Origin: Zhongshania sp.
Lineage (GTDB): Bacteria > Pseudomonadota > Gammaproteobacteria > Pseudomonadales > Spongiibacteraceae
Assembly (NCBI GenBank): GCA_018066965.1
Contig: JAGPVP010000093.1
Coordinates: forward strand, 1-47,489
Direction: 5' to 3'
DNA length: 47,489 bases
This document shows positions 27,116-38,719 of the stretch, in pieces; positions within the stretch are counted from its first letter, which is position 1; each line of letters opens with the position of its first letter. A program made the translations under genes and the position numbers. The notes beneath the pieces are model-generated. The model was not told the DNA's origin, made no database searches, and worked only from the letters and a program-made list of their open reading frames with translations.

Positions 27116-27928
27116 ATGAGCACACCCGCAAAACACAGCGCTATCAGTCAGGACCCCGTTTGGCAGACCATCCGCAAGGAAACTGCCTGCGAAGTTGAGC
27201 GTGAACCGGTACTCGCTAGTTTCCTGCACGCCACCATTTTGAATCACGACAGTTTAGAAACTGCGCTGAGTTTTCATCTTGCACACATTTTAAACAGTCC
27301 GGCGGCATCAGCATTGTTAGTCCGCGAGGTGATTGAAAAAGCCTTCGTCGCCGATCCCAATATTGGCCGCGCGATACGCGCCGATATTTGCGCGGTATTC
27401 GAACGCGACTCTGCCTGCTCAAGTCTCTCAGTGCCCTTTTTATATTTTAAAGGCTTTCATGCGCTGCAGTCTTATCGTATAGCCCACTGGCTGTGGAATC
27501 AGGGCCGAACCTCCTTGGCGCTGTTTTTTCAAAACCGTATTTCCTGCGAGTTTGGCGTGGACATTCATCCGGCGGCAAAAATCGGGCGTGGCATTTTAAT
27601 GGATCATGCGACCGGTATTGTCATCGGTGAAACCGCAGTGGTCGGCAATAATGTGTCGATCATGCAGTCGGTCACTTTAGGCGGCACAGGTAAAGAGGAA
27701 GGCGACCGTCACCCCAAAGTAGCCGACGGCGTATTACTCAGCGCTGGCGCAAAAATTCTGGGTAATATTCATATTGGTGAAGGCGCCCAAGTTGTCGCTG
27801 GCAGTGTCGTGTTACGGGACGTTCCCGCGCATACCGTGGTGGCTGGCGTTCCAGCAAAAATAATCGGCAAACCAGATTGCCCAGCGCCAGCTCTATCTAT
27901 GAACCATCGCGCCTGCTGCGACGAATAG
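27116..27928 (+). CDS. cysE: Serine O-acetyltransferase
   Basis: CysE makes O-acetylserine from serine and acetyl-CoA, the first step of cysteine synthesis. The 270 residues match E. coli CysE (273). The N-terminal helical domain is followed by a hexapeptide beta-helix with the catalytic pair region D-I-H-P-A-A-K-I-G-R-G and M-D-H-A-T-G-I-V-I-G-E, and the G-G-T-G-K loop. A TATACT box at 27080-27085 could be its -10. The tail ends in C-C-D-E rather than the usual Ile, so the C-terminal peptide that docks in CysK appears absent. Confidence 0.95.
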   Translation: MSTPAKHSAISQDPVWQTIRKETACEVEREPVLASFLHATILNHDSLETALSFHLAHILNSPAASALLVREVIEKAFVADPNIGRAIRADICAVFERDSACSSLSVPFLYFKGFHALQSYRIAHWLWNQGRTSLALFFQNRISCEFGVDIHPAAKIGRGILMDHATGIVIGETAVVGNNVSIMQSVTLGGTGKEEGDRHPKVADGVLLSAGAKILGNIHIGEGAQVVAGSVVLRDVPAHTVVAGVPAKIIGKPDCPAPALSMNHRACCDE

Positions 27929-27957
27929 TTCGCCGCGCAAGCGCAAAGGCTTAGCTA

Positions 27958-28752
27958 CTAACGCTTACAAGAAGGTCGAATGCCATTTGCCTTGGCCTTT
28001 TCGTAAAGCGGCGTTGCCGTCACCATCTGTCTTTGTAAATCTTTAATACGCGATGCGTGAGATGGGTGAGTCGACATAAACTCAGGCGGTTGGCCATCGC
28101 TCAATGCGCCCATATTTTGCCACAGGGCGACGCTGGCCTCTGGATTAAAACCAGACTTAGCCATTAAATCCAAGCCTACTAAATCAGCCTCAGACTCTTG
28201 AGCGCGACCATAAGGTAGCACCACGCCGTACTGAGTACCTAGACCGAGCAAGCCCATTACGGTTTCTTTACCCGCACCTTCACCCAACAACACACCGATT
28301 AACTGGGTGCCCGTTCCGGCTACGCTTTGCACCGACATCCGCTCGGCACTGTGATGAGCCAATACGTGACCAACTTCGTGACCTAAAACCGTGGCTAGCT
28401 GATCGGCATTTTTAGCCACTTGAAAGATTCCGGTGTGCACACCGATTTTCTTACCCGGCAAGGCAAACGCGTTGGCAGAGGCCTCTTCAAACACCACCAC
28501 TTCCCAACTACCTCGCCATTCCGCTGGCAGCGACGCGGTAATAGCATCGGCCACACAACTCACATAGCGATTAGTTGCGCTGTCTTTGTTGATGGTCATT
28601 TTCTGTTTCATCTCATCGAACGCTGTGCCGCCCATTTGCGACATTTCGCTATCTGAGAACAACAATACCTGGCGTCGTCCTGTCGGCGATTCTGCACAAG
28701 AGGCCAGTAAACCCGCTAGAACTATCGCCAATACCGGTTTAAACATTGTCAT
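27958..28752 (-). CDS. M48-family metallopeptidase lipoprotein
   Basis: The N-terminus has a lipobox (L-L-A-S-C, Cys19). The zinc protease motif H-E-V-G-H is followed by V-L-A-H-H-S-A-E-R, and the third ligand is in E-S-E-A-D-L-V-G. These features match the LoiP/YggG-type M48 proteases of 250-270 residues, which act in outer-membrane quality control. It is divergent from tag. The first two Met codons (28752, 28746) are both possible starts. Confidence 0.9.
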   Translation of the reverse strand: MTMFKPVLAIVLAGLLASCAESPTGRRQVLLFSDSEMSQMGGTAFDEMKQKMTINKDSATNRYVSCVADAITASLPAEWRGSWEVVVFEEASANAFALPGKKIGVHTGIFQVAKNADQLATVLGHEVGHVLAHHSAERMSVQSVAGTGTQLIGVLLGEGAGKETVMGLLGLGTQYGVVLPYGRAQESEADLVGLDLMAKSGFNPEASVALWQNMGALSDGQPPEFMSTHPSHASRIKDLQRQMVTATPLYEKAKANGIRPSCKR

Positions 28753-28852
28753 AAATTCCCCGCGTTAATCTGCTATTTTGCGGCTATTATGGCATAGCCG
28801 TCGTCATGATGAACGGTGTAGTCTGCCAGATTACAATCACGGAGTGTATATT

Positions 28853-29449
28853 GTGAAAGAGCCTTGCCCCTGGTGTAACGCAACACCGGACTATATTAAG
28901 TACCACAACGAGGAGTGGGGAGTCCCCTCTGACGACGATAAGATTCACTTTGAGTTTCTGGTGCTAGAGTCTGCACAAGCTGGACTAAGTTGGTTAACCG
29001 TTTTGAACAAGCGCGAAGGCTATCGCAAAGCATTCGCCAATTTTAACCCCAAAAAAGTCGCCAAGTTTGACGACGCCATGGTCGAAACCCTAAAAGCCAA
29101 TCCCGGCATTGTGCGCAACCGCCTAAAAATCGAGAGCACCATCACAAATGCGCGGCACTTTTTAACAATTCAGCAAGAATACGGGAGTTTTGCACAGTAT
29201 ATGTGGTCGTACTTTGACAATAAGCCGATCCAAAATAAGTGGAAAACTATGGCTGACGTGCCAGCCACCAGCAAAGAATCTGACCAAATCAGCAAAGACT
29301 TAAAAAGGCGCGGCTTTAAGTTTTTCGGTAGCACAATTTGCTACGCTAACTTACAAGCCTTAGGCTTTGTAAATGACCATCTGCTAAGCTGTCCACGCCA
29401 CAAGGTGTGTGCAGAGCTAGGTAAGAACTTTCGGCCACACTGGTTATAA
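28853..29449 (+). CDS. tag: DNA-3-methyladenine glycosylase I
   Basis: Tag removes 3-methyladenine from alkylated DNA in base-excision repair. The protein opens with C-P-W-C, has the family's Y-H-N-E-E-W-G-V-P, the catalytic glutamate region L-E-S-A-Q-A-G-L-S-W, K-R-R-G-F-K-F-F-G-S-T-I-C-Y and the zinc-snap ligands N-D-H-...-C near the end. GTG at 28853 gives 198 residues and has GGAG 8 bases upstream; the family is ~187 residues. A longer frame from 28778 adds 25 non-conserved residues. Confidence 0.95.
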   Translation: MKEPCPWCNATPDYIKYHNEEWGVPSDDDKIHFEFLVLESAQAGLSWLTVLNKREGYRKAFANFNPKKVAKFDDAMVETLKANPGIVRNRLKIESTITNARHFLTIQQEYGSFAQYMWSYFDNKPIQNKWKTMADVPATSKESDQISKDLKRRGFKFFGSTICYANLQALGFVNDHLLSCPRHKVCAELGKNFRPHWL

Positions 29450-29469
29450 CGACAAAAAAGGTGACCACC

Positions 29470-30018
29470 ATGAAAATTTTCGCTTTATTCGCCCCACTAC
29501 TCATGATCGCACTAAGTGGCTGTAGCACCACCGATGTGGTGACTGACTATAATCCCCGCGCAGATTTCAGTCGCTATGAGCGCTACACCATTGCAGACAC
29601 CAGCGGCGCAGATAAAGTCGTGTCGCCCTTTATAGTCGACAACGTCAAAGAGTCACTGCAACGACAGTTAAAAACTGGGCTTTACAAGCAGGCAGATACC
29701 CCGGCAAACGCGGATTTTTTGGTGCGTTACTACATTGCCGAGGCGGCTGAAACCGTCGATAGAAGCCCGCGCCTCGGTCTTGGCTTTGGCAGCTTCGGTG
29801 GCAATTTTGGAATCGGCACCTCGGTAGGTGTTCCGCTAGGTAAAGATAAAATTAATCGCAATATCCAAATTATTATCGACTTGCTAAATCCCGCCGATAG
29901 CAAACTCACATGGCGCGGCTCTCTGGTCATCGAATTGAATGATCGCGACCCCAAAGTAAATGCCAACACCATTGAACGTGCAGTGACCGAAATTTGGAGC
30001 CAATTCCCTCCCAGCTAA
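29470..30018 (+). CDS. DUF4136 lipoprotein
   Basis: The 182-residue product has a lipobox L-S-G-C-S-T and then the DUF4136 pattern: D-Y-N-P-R-A-D-F-S-R-Y-E-R-Y-T, D-F-L-V-R-Y-Y, a Gly-rich stretch of G-x-G-F-G-S-F-G-G-N-F-G-I-G, D-L-L-N-P-A-D-S-K-L-T-W-R-G and a closing I-W-S-Q-F-P-P. Function is unknown; members are outer-membrane lipoproteins. The ATG has AAGG upstream. A GTG three codons earlier lacks room for a ribosome-binding site. Confidence 0.88.
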   Translation: MKIFALFAPLLMIALSGCSTTDVVTDYNPRADFSRYERYTIADTSGADKVVSPFIVDNVKESLQRQLKTGLYKQADTPANADFLVRYYIAEAAETVDRSPRLGLGFGSFGGNFGIGTSVGVPLGKDKINRNIQIIIDLLNPADSKLTWRGSLVIELNDRDPKVNANTIERAVTEIWSQFPPS

Positions 30019-30026
30019 ACCGCGAT

Positions 30027-30053
30027 AATAAGCCGCGCTAGCCGCGGCTTATT
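30027..30053. terminator. Bidirectional terminator between DUF4136 and DUF1415 genes
   Basis: A perfect 11-bp stem AATAAGCCGCG / CGCGGCTTATT with a 5-nt loop lies at the ends of two convergent genes and includes the DUF1415 stop codon. Its AT-rich outer bases serve as the U-rich tail in either direction. Confidence 0.75.
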
Positions 30054-30603
30054 TAAAGCAATAGGGAAACAATGTCCTTATCGCGTCACCATTCATTTCA
30101 CGCAACAGCGCAATATTGCGCCCTGGAATACCATCAGGATCGGGGTGCGACGCAAGCACTTGCTCTAAACTGTCTTCGCGCAGCAAATGCAATACGGGGT
30201 AAGGCGCGCGATTAGTGAAGTTTTCGGGATCGGCTTTCTCGGTACCGGCAAACTGGTAATCAGGATGAAAGCTCGCGATTTGAATATCCCCCTCCCAGCC
30301 ACCTTCCTGTAAAACCGCATCGGCAATATCGAGAAAATCGTTGTAGTCATAAAAGTCCTGCAACATGTCGGGTATCACTAGCAGACTGGTCTCCAATTTA
30401 CTCACTGCCGTTTCCTCCATACGGCACAGGGCGTGATGCAAATCATTTACCAAATCTTCCGCGGTAGTAGCGCGACTAATATCAATGGCCACCCGCAGGT
30501 CCTGCAAAGGTTTCGCGGCAAACGGACACAGCCCTAAACCCACCACTGCCTCGGTCAACCAACGCCTTACGTCACCTTCAATCACATCATTTTCAATTGT
30601 CAT
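30049..30603 (-). CDS. DUF1415 family protein
   Basis: The 184-residue cytoplasmic protein has the family's V-V-G-L-G-L-C-P-F-A near residue 22 with its single conserved cysteine, F-Y-D-Y-N-D-F-L-D near residue 100, F-H-P-D-Y-Q-F and N-R-A-P-Y-P-V-L-H-L-L-R. I know no confirmed function; the conserved CPF and FHP motifs suggest an enzyme. The frame is open to a GTG at 30633. The ATG at 30603 is preferred because the extra ten residues are not part of the family pattern. Confidence 0.85.
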   Translation of the reverse strand: MTIENDVIEGDVRRWLTEAVVGLGLCPFAAKPLQDLRVAIDISRATTAEDLVNDLHHALCRMEETAVSKLETSLLVIPDMLQDFYDYNDFLDIADAVLQEGGWEGDIQIASFHPDYQFAGTEKADPENFTNRAPYPVLHLLREDSLEQVLASHPDPDGIPGRNIALLREMNGDAIRTLFPYCFK

Positions 30604-30839
30604 TTCAGAACTCGATTCTGTTAGCTTAAGCACCTAGCAACACTACCTTTAGCGTAATTCCTTAGAGCATTCAGGACTTACAGCGGCATTACTTAGGAGT
30701 AAATACAATAATACAACGCCATTCAAGCCGATGCAGCAGCGCCCGACACTGCTACACTGAAGACGTTAGTTGGGTGGTAGCCAGTCTCTTCGCATTGGCA
30801 ACAGACTCACGTAAAGCCTGACACAGTTAGGAGCATAAT

Positions 30840-31394
30840 ATGAAACGTTATTATTTTCTGACGGACAATCTCGACAAGCTCGCCGCCGTCGAACACGACC
30901 TTGCTGGCAACGGCATATCTAAACCCCAGATTCATGTTCTCAGCCGCGATGACTCTGGCGTGCACAAACGCAAACTCAACGATGTAGAAGCCGTCTTGCG
31001 CAAAGACGTAGTACAAGCCATGGAGCGCGGTGCGCTGATTGGCTTAGCTGCCGCCGCCTTGGTGCTCGCTGTTGGTCACTACTCTGGCGCGACGGCCAGC
31101 GTTGGCTGGATGCCTTTTATCTTTTTATCGATAGTTATGCTCGGCTTTTTTACATGGGAAGGCGGTTTATTTGGAATCCAAGAGCCACACCATGATTTCA
31201 AACGCTTTGACCAAGCACTGGCTTCTGGTCGCCATTTGCTACTTATCGATATTAATGACAAAGACCACGGCATTCTAAACCGCGTTACCGCGCACTACCC
31301 TGAACTGGAGTTTTCCGGCACCGGCAACGGATCACCACAATGGTTTATCGGCCTGCAAAATAAGTGGCGAAACTTTGTAGAAGTCATGCCCTAG
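30840..31394 (+). CDS. Two-helix membrane protein of unknown function
   Basis: The 184-residue protein starts with a small soluble domain resembling a ferredoxin fold (M-K-R-Y-Y-F-L-T-D-N-L-D-K-L, I-H-V-L-S-R-D-D). It then has two hydrophobic helices at about 62-80 and 88-102 with glycine-rich turns (M-E-R-G-A-L-I-G, W-E-G-G-L-F-G-I), and a soluble C-terminal part beginning G-R-H-L-L-L-I-D-I. Similar proteins carry database names such as NAD/FAD-utilising enzyme involved in cell division, without proof. TAGGAG precedes the ATG. The strong terminator behind it makes it a single-gene unit. Confidence 0.78.
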   Translation: MKRYYFLTDNLDKLAAVEHDLAGNGISKPQIHVLSRDDSGVHKRKLNDVEAVLRKDVVQAMERGALIGLAAAALVLAVGHYSGATASVGWMPFIFLSIVMLGFFTWEGGLFGIQEPHHDFKRFDQALASGRHLLLIDINDKDHGILNRVTAHYPELEFSGTGNGSPQWFIGLQNKWRNFVEVMP

Positions 31395-31432
31395 CCGCGG
31401 GAAAAACACCTCGCGAAGTCTTAACTTTACAT

Positions 31433-31468
31433 AAAAAAAACCGGTGCCTTTGGGCACCGGTTTTTTAT
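31433..31468. terminator. Strong bidirectional terminator upstream of hemE end
   Basis: CCGGTGCC (31441-31448) pairs perfectly with GGCACCGG (31453-31460) around TTTG, with eight A before and six T after. It is a textbook intrinsic terminator in both directions and serves the two convergent genes. Confidence 0.9.
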
Positions 31469-31495
31469 TAAACCAATACAACTTTCGTCGCTCTG

Positions 31496-32563
31496 TTAAC
31501 TCTGATGATATTGCGCAGACAGTTCACGCACACACTCTATGAATGCGCCTGCATGAGCCGGATCCACTTCGGGTGTAATACCGTGACCCAGGTTGAAAAT
31601 ATGTCCGGGGCCACTGCCAAAACGAGCAAGGATAGTAGCGACTTCTTCGCGGATTCGCTTAGGCGAAGCACGCAACATCGAGGGGTCCATATTGCCCTGT
31701 AAGGCCACGCGATCACCAACCCGCGCCTTCGCCACACCAATATCGGTAGTCCAATCTAGGCCTAGCGCACTGGCGCCAGTATCAGCCATTAACTCTAACC
31801 ACTGACCGCCATTCTTAGTAAAGAGAATGACCGGCACAACCCGACCATCATTTTCTTTAATCAAGCCATCAACAATGCGCTTCATGTAACGCAGGCTAAA
31901 TTCTTGGTAGGCGTTATGACTTAAGGCGCCACCCCAGGTATCAAAAATCTGCACCGCTTGTGCACCGGCACGAATCTGATCATTTAAATAAGCTGTCACA
32001 CTCTGCGCCAACTTATCTAATAAGGCATGCATTAATTCAGGCTGGTCAAACGCCAAGGCTTTAGCGCGGGCGTGATCCTTAGAACCACCGCCTTCAACCA
32101 TATACGTTGCCAAGGTCCACGGGCTTCCGGAAAAGCCGATCAATGGGACACTGCCGTTTAATTCGCGACGAATGGTGCGTACGGCATCACAAACATAGGT
32201 GAGGTCGTTTTCGCCATTAACAATCGGCAAGGCATCTACGTCGGCCATTGTGCGAACTGTTTTCTTGAAGCGCGGCCCTTCGCCGGTTTCAAAATACAAA
32301 CCTAAGCCCATGGCGTCGGGAATAGTTAAAATATCAGAGAATAAGATTGCGGCATCGAGTGGGTAGCGCGCTAAAGGTTGTAGCGTCACCTCACAGGCAA
32401 GCTCTGGATTCATGCATAGCGACATAAAATCGCCAGCTACCGCACGTGTTGCGCGGTATTCAGGAAGATAACGACCCGCTTGGCGCATCATCCATACGGG
32501 GGTGTAATCTACCGGTTGACGCTGAAGTGCGCGAAGGAAAGTGTCGTTTTTTAATTCTGTCAT
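31496..32563 (-). CDS. hemE: Uroporphyrinogen decarboxylase
   Basis: HemE converts uroporphyrinogen III to coproporphyrinogen III in haem synthesis. The 355-residue reading matches E. coli (354) and starts M-T-E-L-K-N-D. The family motifs are [16 protein letters not shown] at residues ~22-37 and [14 protein letters not shown] near residue 145. A frame open to 32707 is ignored because it would run through the hairpin and the 3' end of gltD. It is the last gene of the gltB-gltD-hemE run, an order I also know from Pseudomonas. Confidence 0.96.
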   Translation of the reverse strand: MTELKNDTFLRALQRQPVDYTPVWMMRQAGRYLPEYRATRAVAGDFMSLCMNPELACEVTLQPLARYPLDAAILFSDILTIPDAMGLGLYFETGEGPRFKKTVRTMADVDALPIVNGENDLTYVCDAVRTIRRELNGSVPLIGFSGSPWTLATYMVEGGGSKDHARAKALAFDQPELMHALLDKLAQSVTAYLNDQIRAGAQAVQIFDTWGGALSHNAYQEFSLRYMKRIVDGLIKENDGRVVPVILFTKNGGQWLELMADTGASALGLDWTTDIGVAKARVGDRVALQGNMDPSMLRASPKRIREEVATILARFGSGPGHIFNLGHGITPEVDPAHAGAFIECVRELSAQYHQS

Positions 32564-32588
32564 AAGTCGCTCAAAGCAAGACGGTAAA

Positions 32589-32650
32589 CGGGAGACGCTG
32601 GGATGAAACGCCGCACAGCTTTTGCGTTTTCCGTCTCCCGTCCAGCGTCT
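32589..32650. repeat. Nested inverted repeat between gltD and hemE
   Basis: AGACGCTGG (32593-32601) is complementary to CCAGCGTCT (32642-32650), CGGGAGAC (32589-32596) to GTCTCCCG (32633-32640), and the inner AAACGC (32606-32611) to GCGTTT (32624-32629). The arms overlap, so two alternative foldings are possible. No T-tract follows on the minus strand. It may be a REP-type element or a processing/attenuation structure between gltD and hemE. Confidence 0.55.
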
Positions 32651-32655
32651 GCGAT

Positions 32656-34086
<1,431 letters not shown>

Positions 34087-34105
34087 TCATTGCTACTCGG
34101 CGGGC

Positions 34106-37100
34106 TTATTCCGGACGTCTTCTGGTGGAGTCAAGTAAACGGCTGAGGCTCGCCGCCTTAGGCTTGATCATCCAGAATTTACCGATGTAGTCGTCAAAAT
34201 TATCGAGGATATGCTGCCCCCAAGCGGAAGCGGTTTCGCTTACATACTCAACGATAACGCCACGCAAATGTACTCGGTACGCTTCCATAGACTCGGAGTT
34301 TATTCGGCATATTTCAACTAACTCGCTGTTGTACCTGTCCACAAAGCGATTCGCCTCATCGAGTACATAGGCAAACCCACCGGTCATGCCTGCACCAAAA
34401 TTGACACCTGTAGGCCCCAAAACGGTGATTATGCCGCCGGTCATGTATTCGCAGCAGTGATCGCCCGCGCCTTCTACAACCGCATGCGCACCTGAATTAC
34501 GCACCCCGAAACGCTCGCCGCCAATACCTGCAGCAAAGAGCTTGCCGCCGGTGGCGCCGTAAAGGCAGGTATTACCGATAATTGCGGTATCTTGGCTCTT
34601 GAACACGCTACCTTTAGGCGGGTAAATAACTAGCTTACCGCCAGCCATACCTTTGCCCACGTAGTCGTTGGCGTCGCCTTCAAGATACATATTCAAGCCG
34701 CCCGCATTCCACACACCGAAACTCTGGCCTGCGGTACCCTTCATACGAAGCGTAACTGGCGCATCTTCCATACCAAGATTACCGTGACGTTTGGCAATCT
34801 CACCGGACAAGCGCGCACCAATAGAGCGGTCACAGTTGGTTACGTTAAACTCCAGATCAATACCCGACATAGATTCTATGGCAGGCAGTGCCGCAGCGAC
34901 CATGGCTTCGGCCTTCTCGCCCTTATCAAAGGGGGCATTCAATGCCACCTGACAAAACTCAGGCTGATCTTTAGCCGCTGGATCTTTGAAAAGTATCGGC
35001 GACAAATCTAGCAACTCTTGCTTCTCGGTCTCGCCGGCCTTTTGAGTCAGTAGGTCTGTACGCCCAATAAGCTCTTCCATAGTGCGAACGCCGATACTCG
35101 CCATCCACTCACGGGTTTCCATTGCGATAAAGGTGAAGAAGTTCATCACCATTTCAACGGTGCCGATGAAATGCTCGTCTCGCAGACGCTCATCTTGGGT
35201 AGCAACACCGGTCGCGCAGTTATTGAGATGACAAATACGCAGGTATTTACAGCCCAGTGCAACCATCGGCGTGGTGCCAAAACCAAAGCTTTCAGCACCC
35301 AGCATCGCCGCTTTAACCACGTCTAGGCCGGTTTTTAAGCCACCGTCGGTTTGCACCCGAACTTTACCGCGCAAGCCATTGCCGCGCAGTGTTTGCTGTG
35401 CTTCGGAAAGCCCCAGCTCCCAAGGCGAGCCCGCGTAGCGAATAGAAGTAATCGGACTAGCTGCCGTACCGCCGTCATAGCCAGAGATAGTAATCAGGTC
35501 GGCGTAGGCTTTTGCCACACCGGCTGCAATGGTGCCAACACCGGGCTCAGAGACCAGTTTTACTGACACCAGAGCTGATGGATTAATCTGCTTGAGATCG
35601 AAAATCAGCTGGGCTAAATCTTCAATCGAATAAATATCGTGGTGCGGCGGCGGCGAGATCAGCGTCACACCCGGCACCGAATAACGCAATCTGGCGATTA
35701 AGGCATTTACCTTACCACCAGGCAGCTGGCCACCCTCACCGGGCTTAGCGCCCTGCGCTACTTTAATCTGCAGCACTTCTGCATTCACCAAGTAATGCGG
35801 CGTAACGCCAAAGCGACCTGAGGCCACCTGCTTAATTTTTGACACTCGCTCAGTGCCGAAACGAGCGGGGTCTTCACCACCCTCACCGGAGTTAGAGCGA
35901 CCGCCAAGACGGTTCATGGCCGTAGCCAATGCCTCGTGCGCCTCAGGGCTTAAAGCACCCAAGGACATGCCCGCAGAATCAAAGCGGCTTAATAAGCTTT
36001 CTATCGGCTCAACTTCATCAAGCGGAATCGCTTTAATGTCGTCTTTAAAACCGAGCAAATCGCGAATCGTGGCAACCGGGCGGGTATTAACCAATTCGGC
36101 ATATTTTTTCCAATGCGCGTAATCACCGCTCTTCACGGCCTGCTGTAAGGTCATCACCACATCAGGGTTAAATGCGTGGTATTCCTTGCCGTGCACGTAT
36201 TTCAGCAAACCACCTTGATCGATGGTTTTACGTGGTAACCAAGCCAAAGTCGAGAGCGCTTCTTGATCGCGCTGCAGCTCAGCAAACCCTGCCCCAGCAA
36301 TGCGGCTGGCAACACCTTTAAAGCAGGTATCAACGACCTCAGTTGCCAAACCGATAGCTTCAAAAAGCTGCGCGCCACGATAAGACGCAATTGTGGATAT
36401 GCCCATTTTGGACATAATCTTCAAGAGGCCTTTGTTAATGCCTTTAACGTAATTCGTGTGCGCCGTTTGCTCGTCACCCAGAATGTCGCCGCAAGCCAGC
36501 ATATCGCTAATAACGGCATAGGCCATATACGGATAGACTGCCGTCGCGCCAAAACCAAACAAGCAGGCCATCTGATGCGAATCACGTGCACTGCCGCTTT
36601 CGACCACAATATTGGCGTCGCAGCGCAGCCCCTGCTTAATAAGATGATGGTGAACAGCACCTGTTGCCAGCAGGCTATGCACCGCCAGCATGCCCGGCTC
36701 AAAGCTGCGATCACTCAGCAGCAAAATAACCTTACCGCCGCGCACGGCCTGTTCGGCTGCCGCAGTCACTGCAGTGACTGCGTCTTTTAAGGACGTCAAA
36801 GCGGGGTCGTAGGCCAAATCAATACGAGCCAGCGGGTAGCGTGGAGAATCTACGTGCATCAAGCGATCAAACTTGTCTGGCGACAAAACCGGACTGGCTA
36901 AAATCAATCGATCAGCATGATCTGCCGTTTGCTCAAATACATTTTGCTCTGCACCCAGCAGGGTTTCCAAGCTCATCACGATAGCTTCACGCAGTGGATC
37001 TATCGGTGGATTGGTGACCTGTGCAAATTTCTGCCTGAAAAAGTCATACAGCGAACGCTTTTGACGTGACAATACCGCCATTGGGGTATCGTCGCCCATT

Positions 37101-38554
37101 GAGCCGACCGCCTCGTTACCACTATCTGCCAGCGCCGATAACACTTGCTCGCGCTCTTCAAAGCTAACCTGAAAATACTTCTGGAATGCAGCTAAAGTAT
37201 CACTCTCCGGCAGCGCAGGGCGGTTACCCTGTCCAAGCTGATCCTGCAGACGGTTGCCATTTTCACGCAGCCACTGCTTATAAGGGTGTGCTGACTTAAG
37301 GCGATTATCCACCTCTTCAGTGTGTAGCACTTCGCCAGATTCGGTATCGACAACTAAAATCTGCCCAGGCCCAACACGGCCTTTTGACACCACGTCTTCT
37401 GGCTTATAGCCGTAGGTGCCAATTTCTGAGGCAACCGTAATAAAGCCGTCTTTGGTAATAACCCAGCGCGAAGGACGAAGACCGTTGCGATCCAGCATAC
37501 ACACGGCGTAACGACCGTCAGTCAATACTAAGCCCGCAGGGCCATCCCATGGCTCCATGTGCATGGAGTTGTATTCGTAAAACGCCTTTAAATCAGCGTC
37601 CATGTGTTCGATATTTTGCCACGCTGGTGGCACTAACATACGCACCGCACGGAATAAATCCATGCCGCCGGCAACAAGCAGCTCAAGCATATTATCTAGG
37701 CTTGAAGAGTCTGAGCCAGTGCGGTTCACCAAGGGCGAAAGTTCAGCCACATCAGGTAGTAACGGGCTGCTGAAATTGCGAGTGCGCGCTTCCGCCCAGT
37801 TGCGATTGCCTTCAATGGTGTTAATTTCACCGTTGTGGGCTAGCATCCGGAAGGGCTGAGCCAATGGCCAGCGCGGCATAGTGTTTGTCGAAAACCGCTG
37901 ATGGAATACGCAAATTGCCGTTTCAAGCGCCGGATTGGCAAGGTCTAAGTAGAAACGCGGCAAGTCCACCGGCATGACCAAACCTTTGTACGAAATAACA
38001 TCAGCCGACAGACTAGATATATAAAAATCGGGGTCGTCCGCCAATGCCATTTCGGCCTGGCGCCGAACCACAAACATGCAGGTACGCAGCTGTTGCGTGT
38101 CCATGCCGTCGACATTAATAAAGACTTGCTCTATCCGCGGCAAGCTCGATAGCGCGATCTCGCCACAGACAGATTCGTCTACCGGCACAACCCGCCAGCC
38201 CGCAGGCTGAAGACCATTATTGACCAACACTGCTTCAAATTGAGCGCGAGCCGCAGCCGCCGCTTTTTCATCGCGACCGAGAAAAATCTGGCCTACGCCG
38301 TAAATTTCGCTCAACTCGCTACCGCAGGACTCTTTAGCCACAGCGCGTAGAAAGCTGTCCGGCTTTTTGAGCAATAAGCCACAGCCGTCACCAGTTTTAC
38401 CATCGGCAGCAATACCGCCACGGTGTGTCATGCAGGTCAACGATTCGATGGCTGTCTGCAACAATTTATGACTCGGTTCGCCCTGCATATGGGCAATCAG
38501 ACCGAATCCACAGTTGTCGCGCACATCTTCAGGTCTGTACAGGCCTGTACTCAT
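34106..38554 (-). CDS. gltB: Glutamate synthase (NADPH) large subunit
   Basis: GltB makes two glutamates from glutamine and 2-oxoglutarate, the GOGAT half of ammonia assimilation. The 1482-residue protein has a 14-residue propeptide before the catalytic cysteine (D-N-C-G-F-G-L, Cys15) of the class II amidotransferase domain. A central domain follows, then the FMN domain with [12 protein letters not shown], the 3Fe-4S cysteines C1102, C1108 and C1113 (CX5CX4C), and a C-terminal glycine-rich beta-helix (G-x-x-G repeats). A candidate promoter lies 93-121 bases upstream. Confidence 0.97.
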   Translation of the reverse strand: MSTGLYRPEDVRDNCGFGLIAHMQGEPSHKLLQTAIESLTCMTHRGGIAADGKTGDGCGLLLKKPDSFLRAVAKESCGSELSEIYGVGQIFLGRDEKAAAAARAQFEAVLVNNGLQPAGWRVVPVDESVCGEIALSSLPRIEQVFINVDGMDTQQLRTCMFVVRRQAEMALADDPDFYISSLSADVISYKGLVMPVDLPRFYLDLANPALETAICVFHQRFSTNTMPRWPLAQPFRMLAHNGEINTIEGNRNWAEARTRNFSSPLLPDVAELSPLVNRTGSDSSSLDNMLELLVAGGMDLFRAVRMLVPPAWQNIEHMDADLKAFYEYNSMHMEPWDGPAGLVLTDGRYAVCMLDRNGLRPSRWVITKDGFITVASEIGTYGYKPEDVVSKGRVGPGQILVVDTESGEVLHTEEVDNRLKSAHPYKQWLRENGNRLQDQLGQGNRPALPESDTLAAFQKYFQVSFEEREQVLSALADSGNEAVGSMGDDTPMAVLSRQKRSLYDFFRQKFAQVTNPPIDPLREAIVMSLETLLGAEQNVFEQTADHADRLILASPVLSPDKFDRLMHVDSPRYPLARIDLAYDPALTSLKDAVTAVTAAAEQAVRGGKVILLLSDRSFEPGMLAVHSLLATGAVHHHLIKQGLRCDANIVVESGSARDSHQMACLFGFGATAVYPYMAYAVISDMLACGDILGDEQTAHTNYVKGINKGLLKIMSKMGISTIASYRGAQLFEAIGLATEVVDTCFKGVASRIAGAGFAELQRDQEALSTLAWLPRKTIDQGGLLKYVHGKEYHAFNPDVVMTLQQAVKSGDYAHWKKYAELVNTRPVATIRDLLGFKDDIKAIPLDEVEPIESLLSRFDSAGMSLGALSPEAHEALATAMNRLGGRSNSGEGGEDPARFGTERVSKIKQVASGRFGVTPHYLVNAEVLQIKVAQGAKPGEGGQLPGGKVNALIARLRYSVPGVTLISPPPHHDIYSIEDLAQLIFDLKQINPSALVSVKLVSEPGVGTIAAGVAKAYADLITISGYDGGTAASPITSIRYAGSPWELGLSEAQQTLRGNGLRGKVRVQTDGGLKTGLDVVKAAMLGAESFGFGTTPMVALGCKYLRICHLNNCATGVATQDERLRDEHFIGTVEMVMNFFTFIAMETREWMASIGVRTMEELIGRTDLLTQKAGETEKQELLDLSPILFKDPAAKDQPEFCQVALNAPFDKGEKAEAMVAAALPAIESMSGIDLEFNVTNCDRSIGARLSGEIAKRHGNLGMEDAPVTLRMKGTAGQSFGVWNAGGLNMYLEGDANDYVGKGMAGGKLVIYPPKGSVFKSQDTAIIGNTCLYGATGGKLFAAGIGGERFGVRNSGAHAVVEGAGDHCCEYMTGGIITVLGPTGVNFGAGMTGGFAYVLDEANRFVDRYNSELVEICRINSESMEAYRVHLRGVIVEYVSETASAWGQHILDNFDDYIGKFWMIKPKAASLSRLLDSTRRRPE

Positions 38555-38608
38555 AAAACGACTCTCGCAAAATTACTAAGAAAAACAAAAAGATAGTCGA
38601 AAAGAATG

Positions 38609-38634
38609 TTCGGGGGATTTTACACATACCCGAA
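38609..38634 (-). other. Leader hairpin upstream of gltB
   Basis: TTCGGG and CCCGAA are complementary across 14 bases, just downstream of the predicted gltB transcription start on the minus strand, and are followed by CATTCTTTT. It could be a leader structure or part of an operator; the stem is short. Confidence 0.3.
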
Positions 38635-38646
38635 AAAAGGAGTGAC

Positions 38647-38675
38647 ATTCTACACGGATGCAGCAAAAGCAACAA
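38647..38675 (-). promoter_or_regulatory. Probable sigma70 promoter of gltB
   Basis: On the minus strand TTGTTG (38675-38670) is separated by 17 bases from TAGAAT (38652-38647), giving 4/6 and 5/6 matches to the -35 and -10 consensus. It lies within the 165-base gap between aroB and gltB. Confidence 0.5.
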
Positions 38676-38719
38676 ACGTCGCCACCTGACCGATCAATTT
38701 TTACACAATTTCCGTACAA

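Noticed and set aside
36263..36790. 175-codon open frame on the plus strand inside gltB
   Set aside because: It is antisense to conserved gltB codons, with no ribosome-binding site or recognisable domain.
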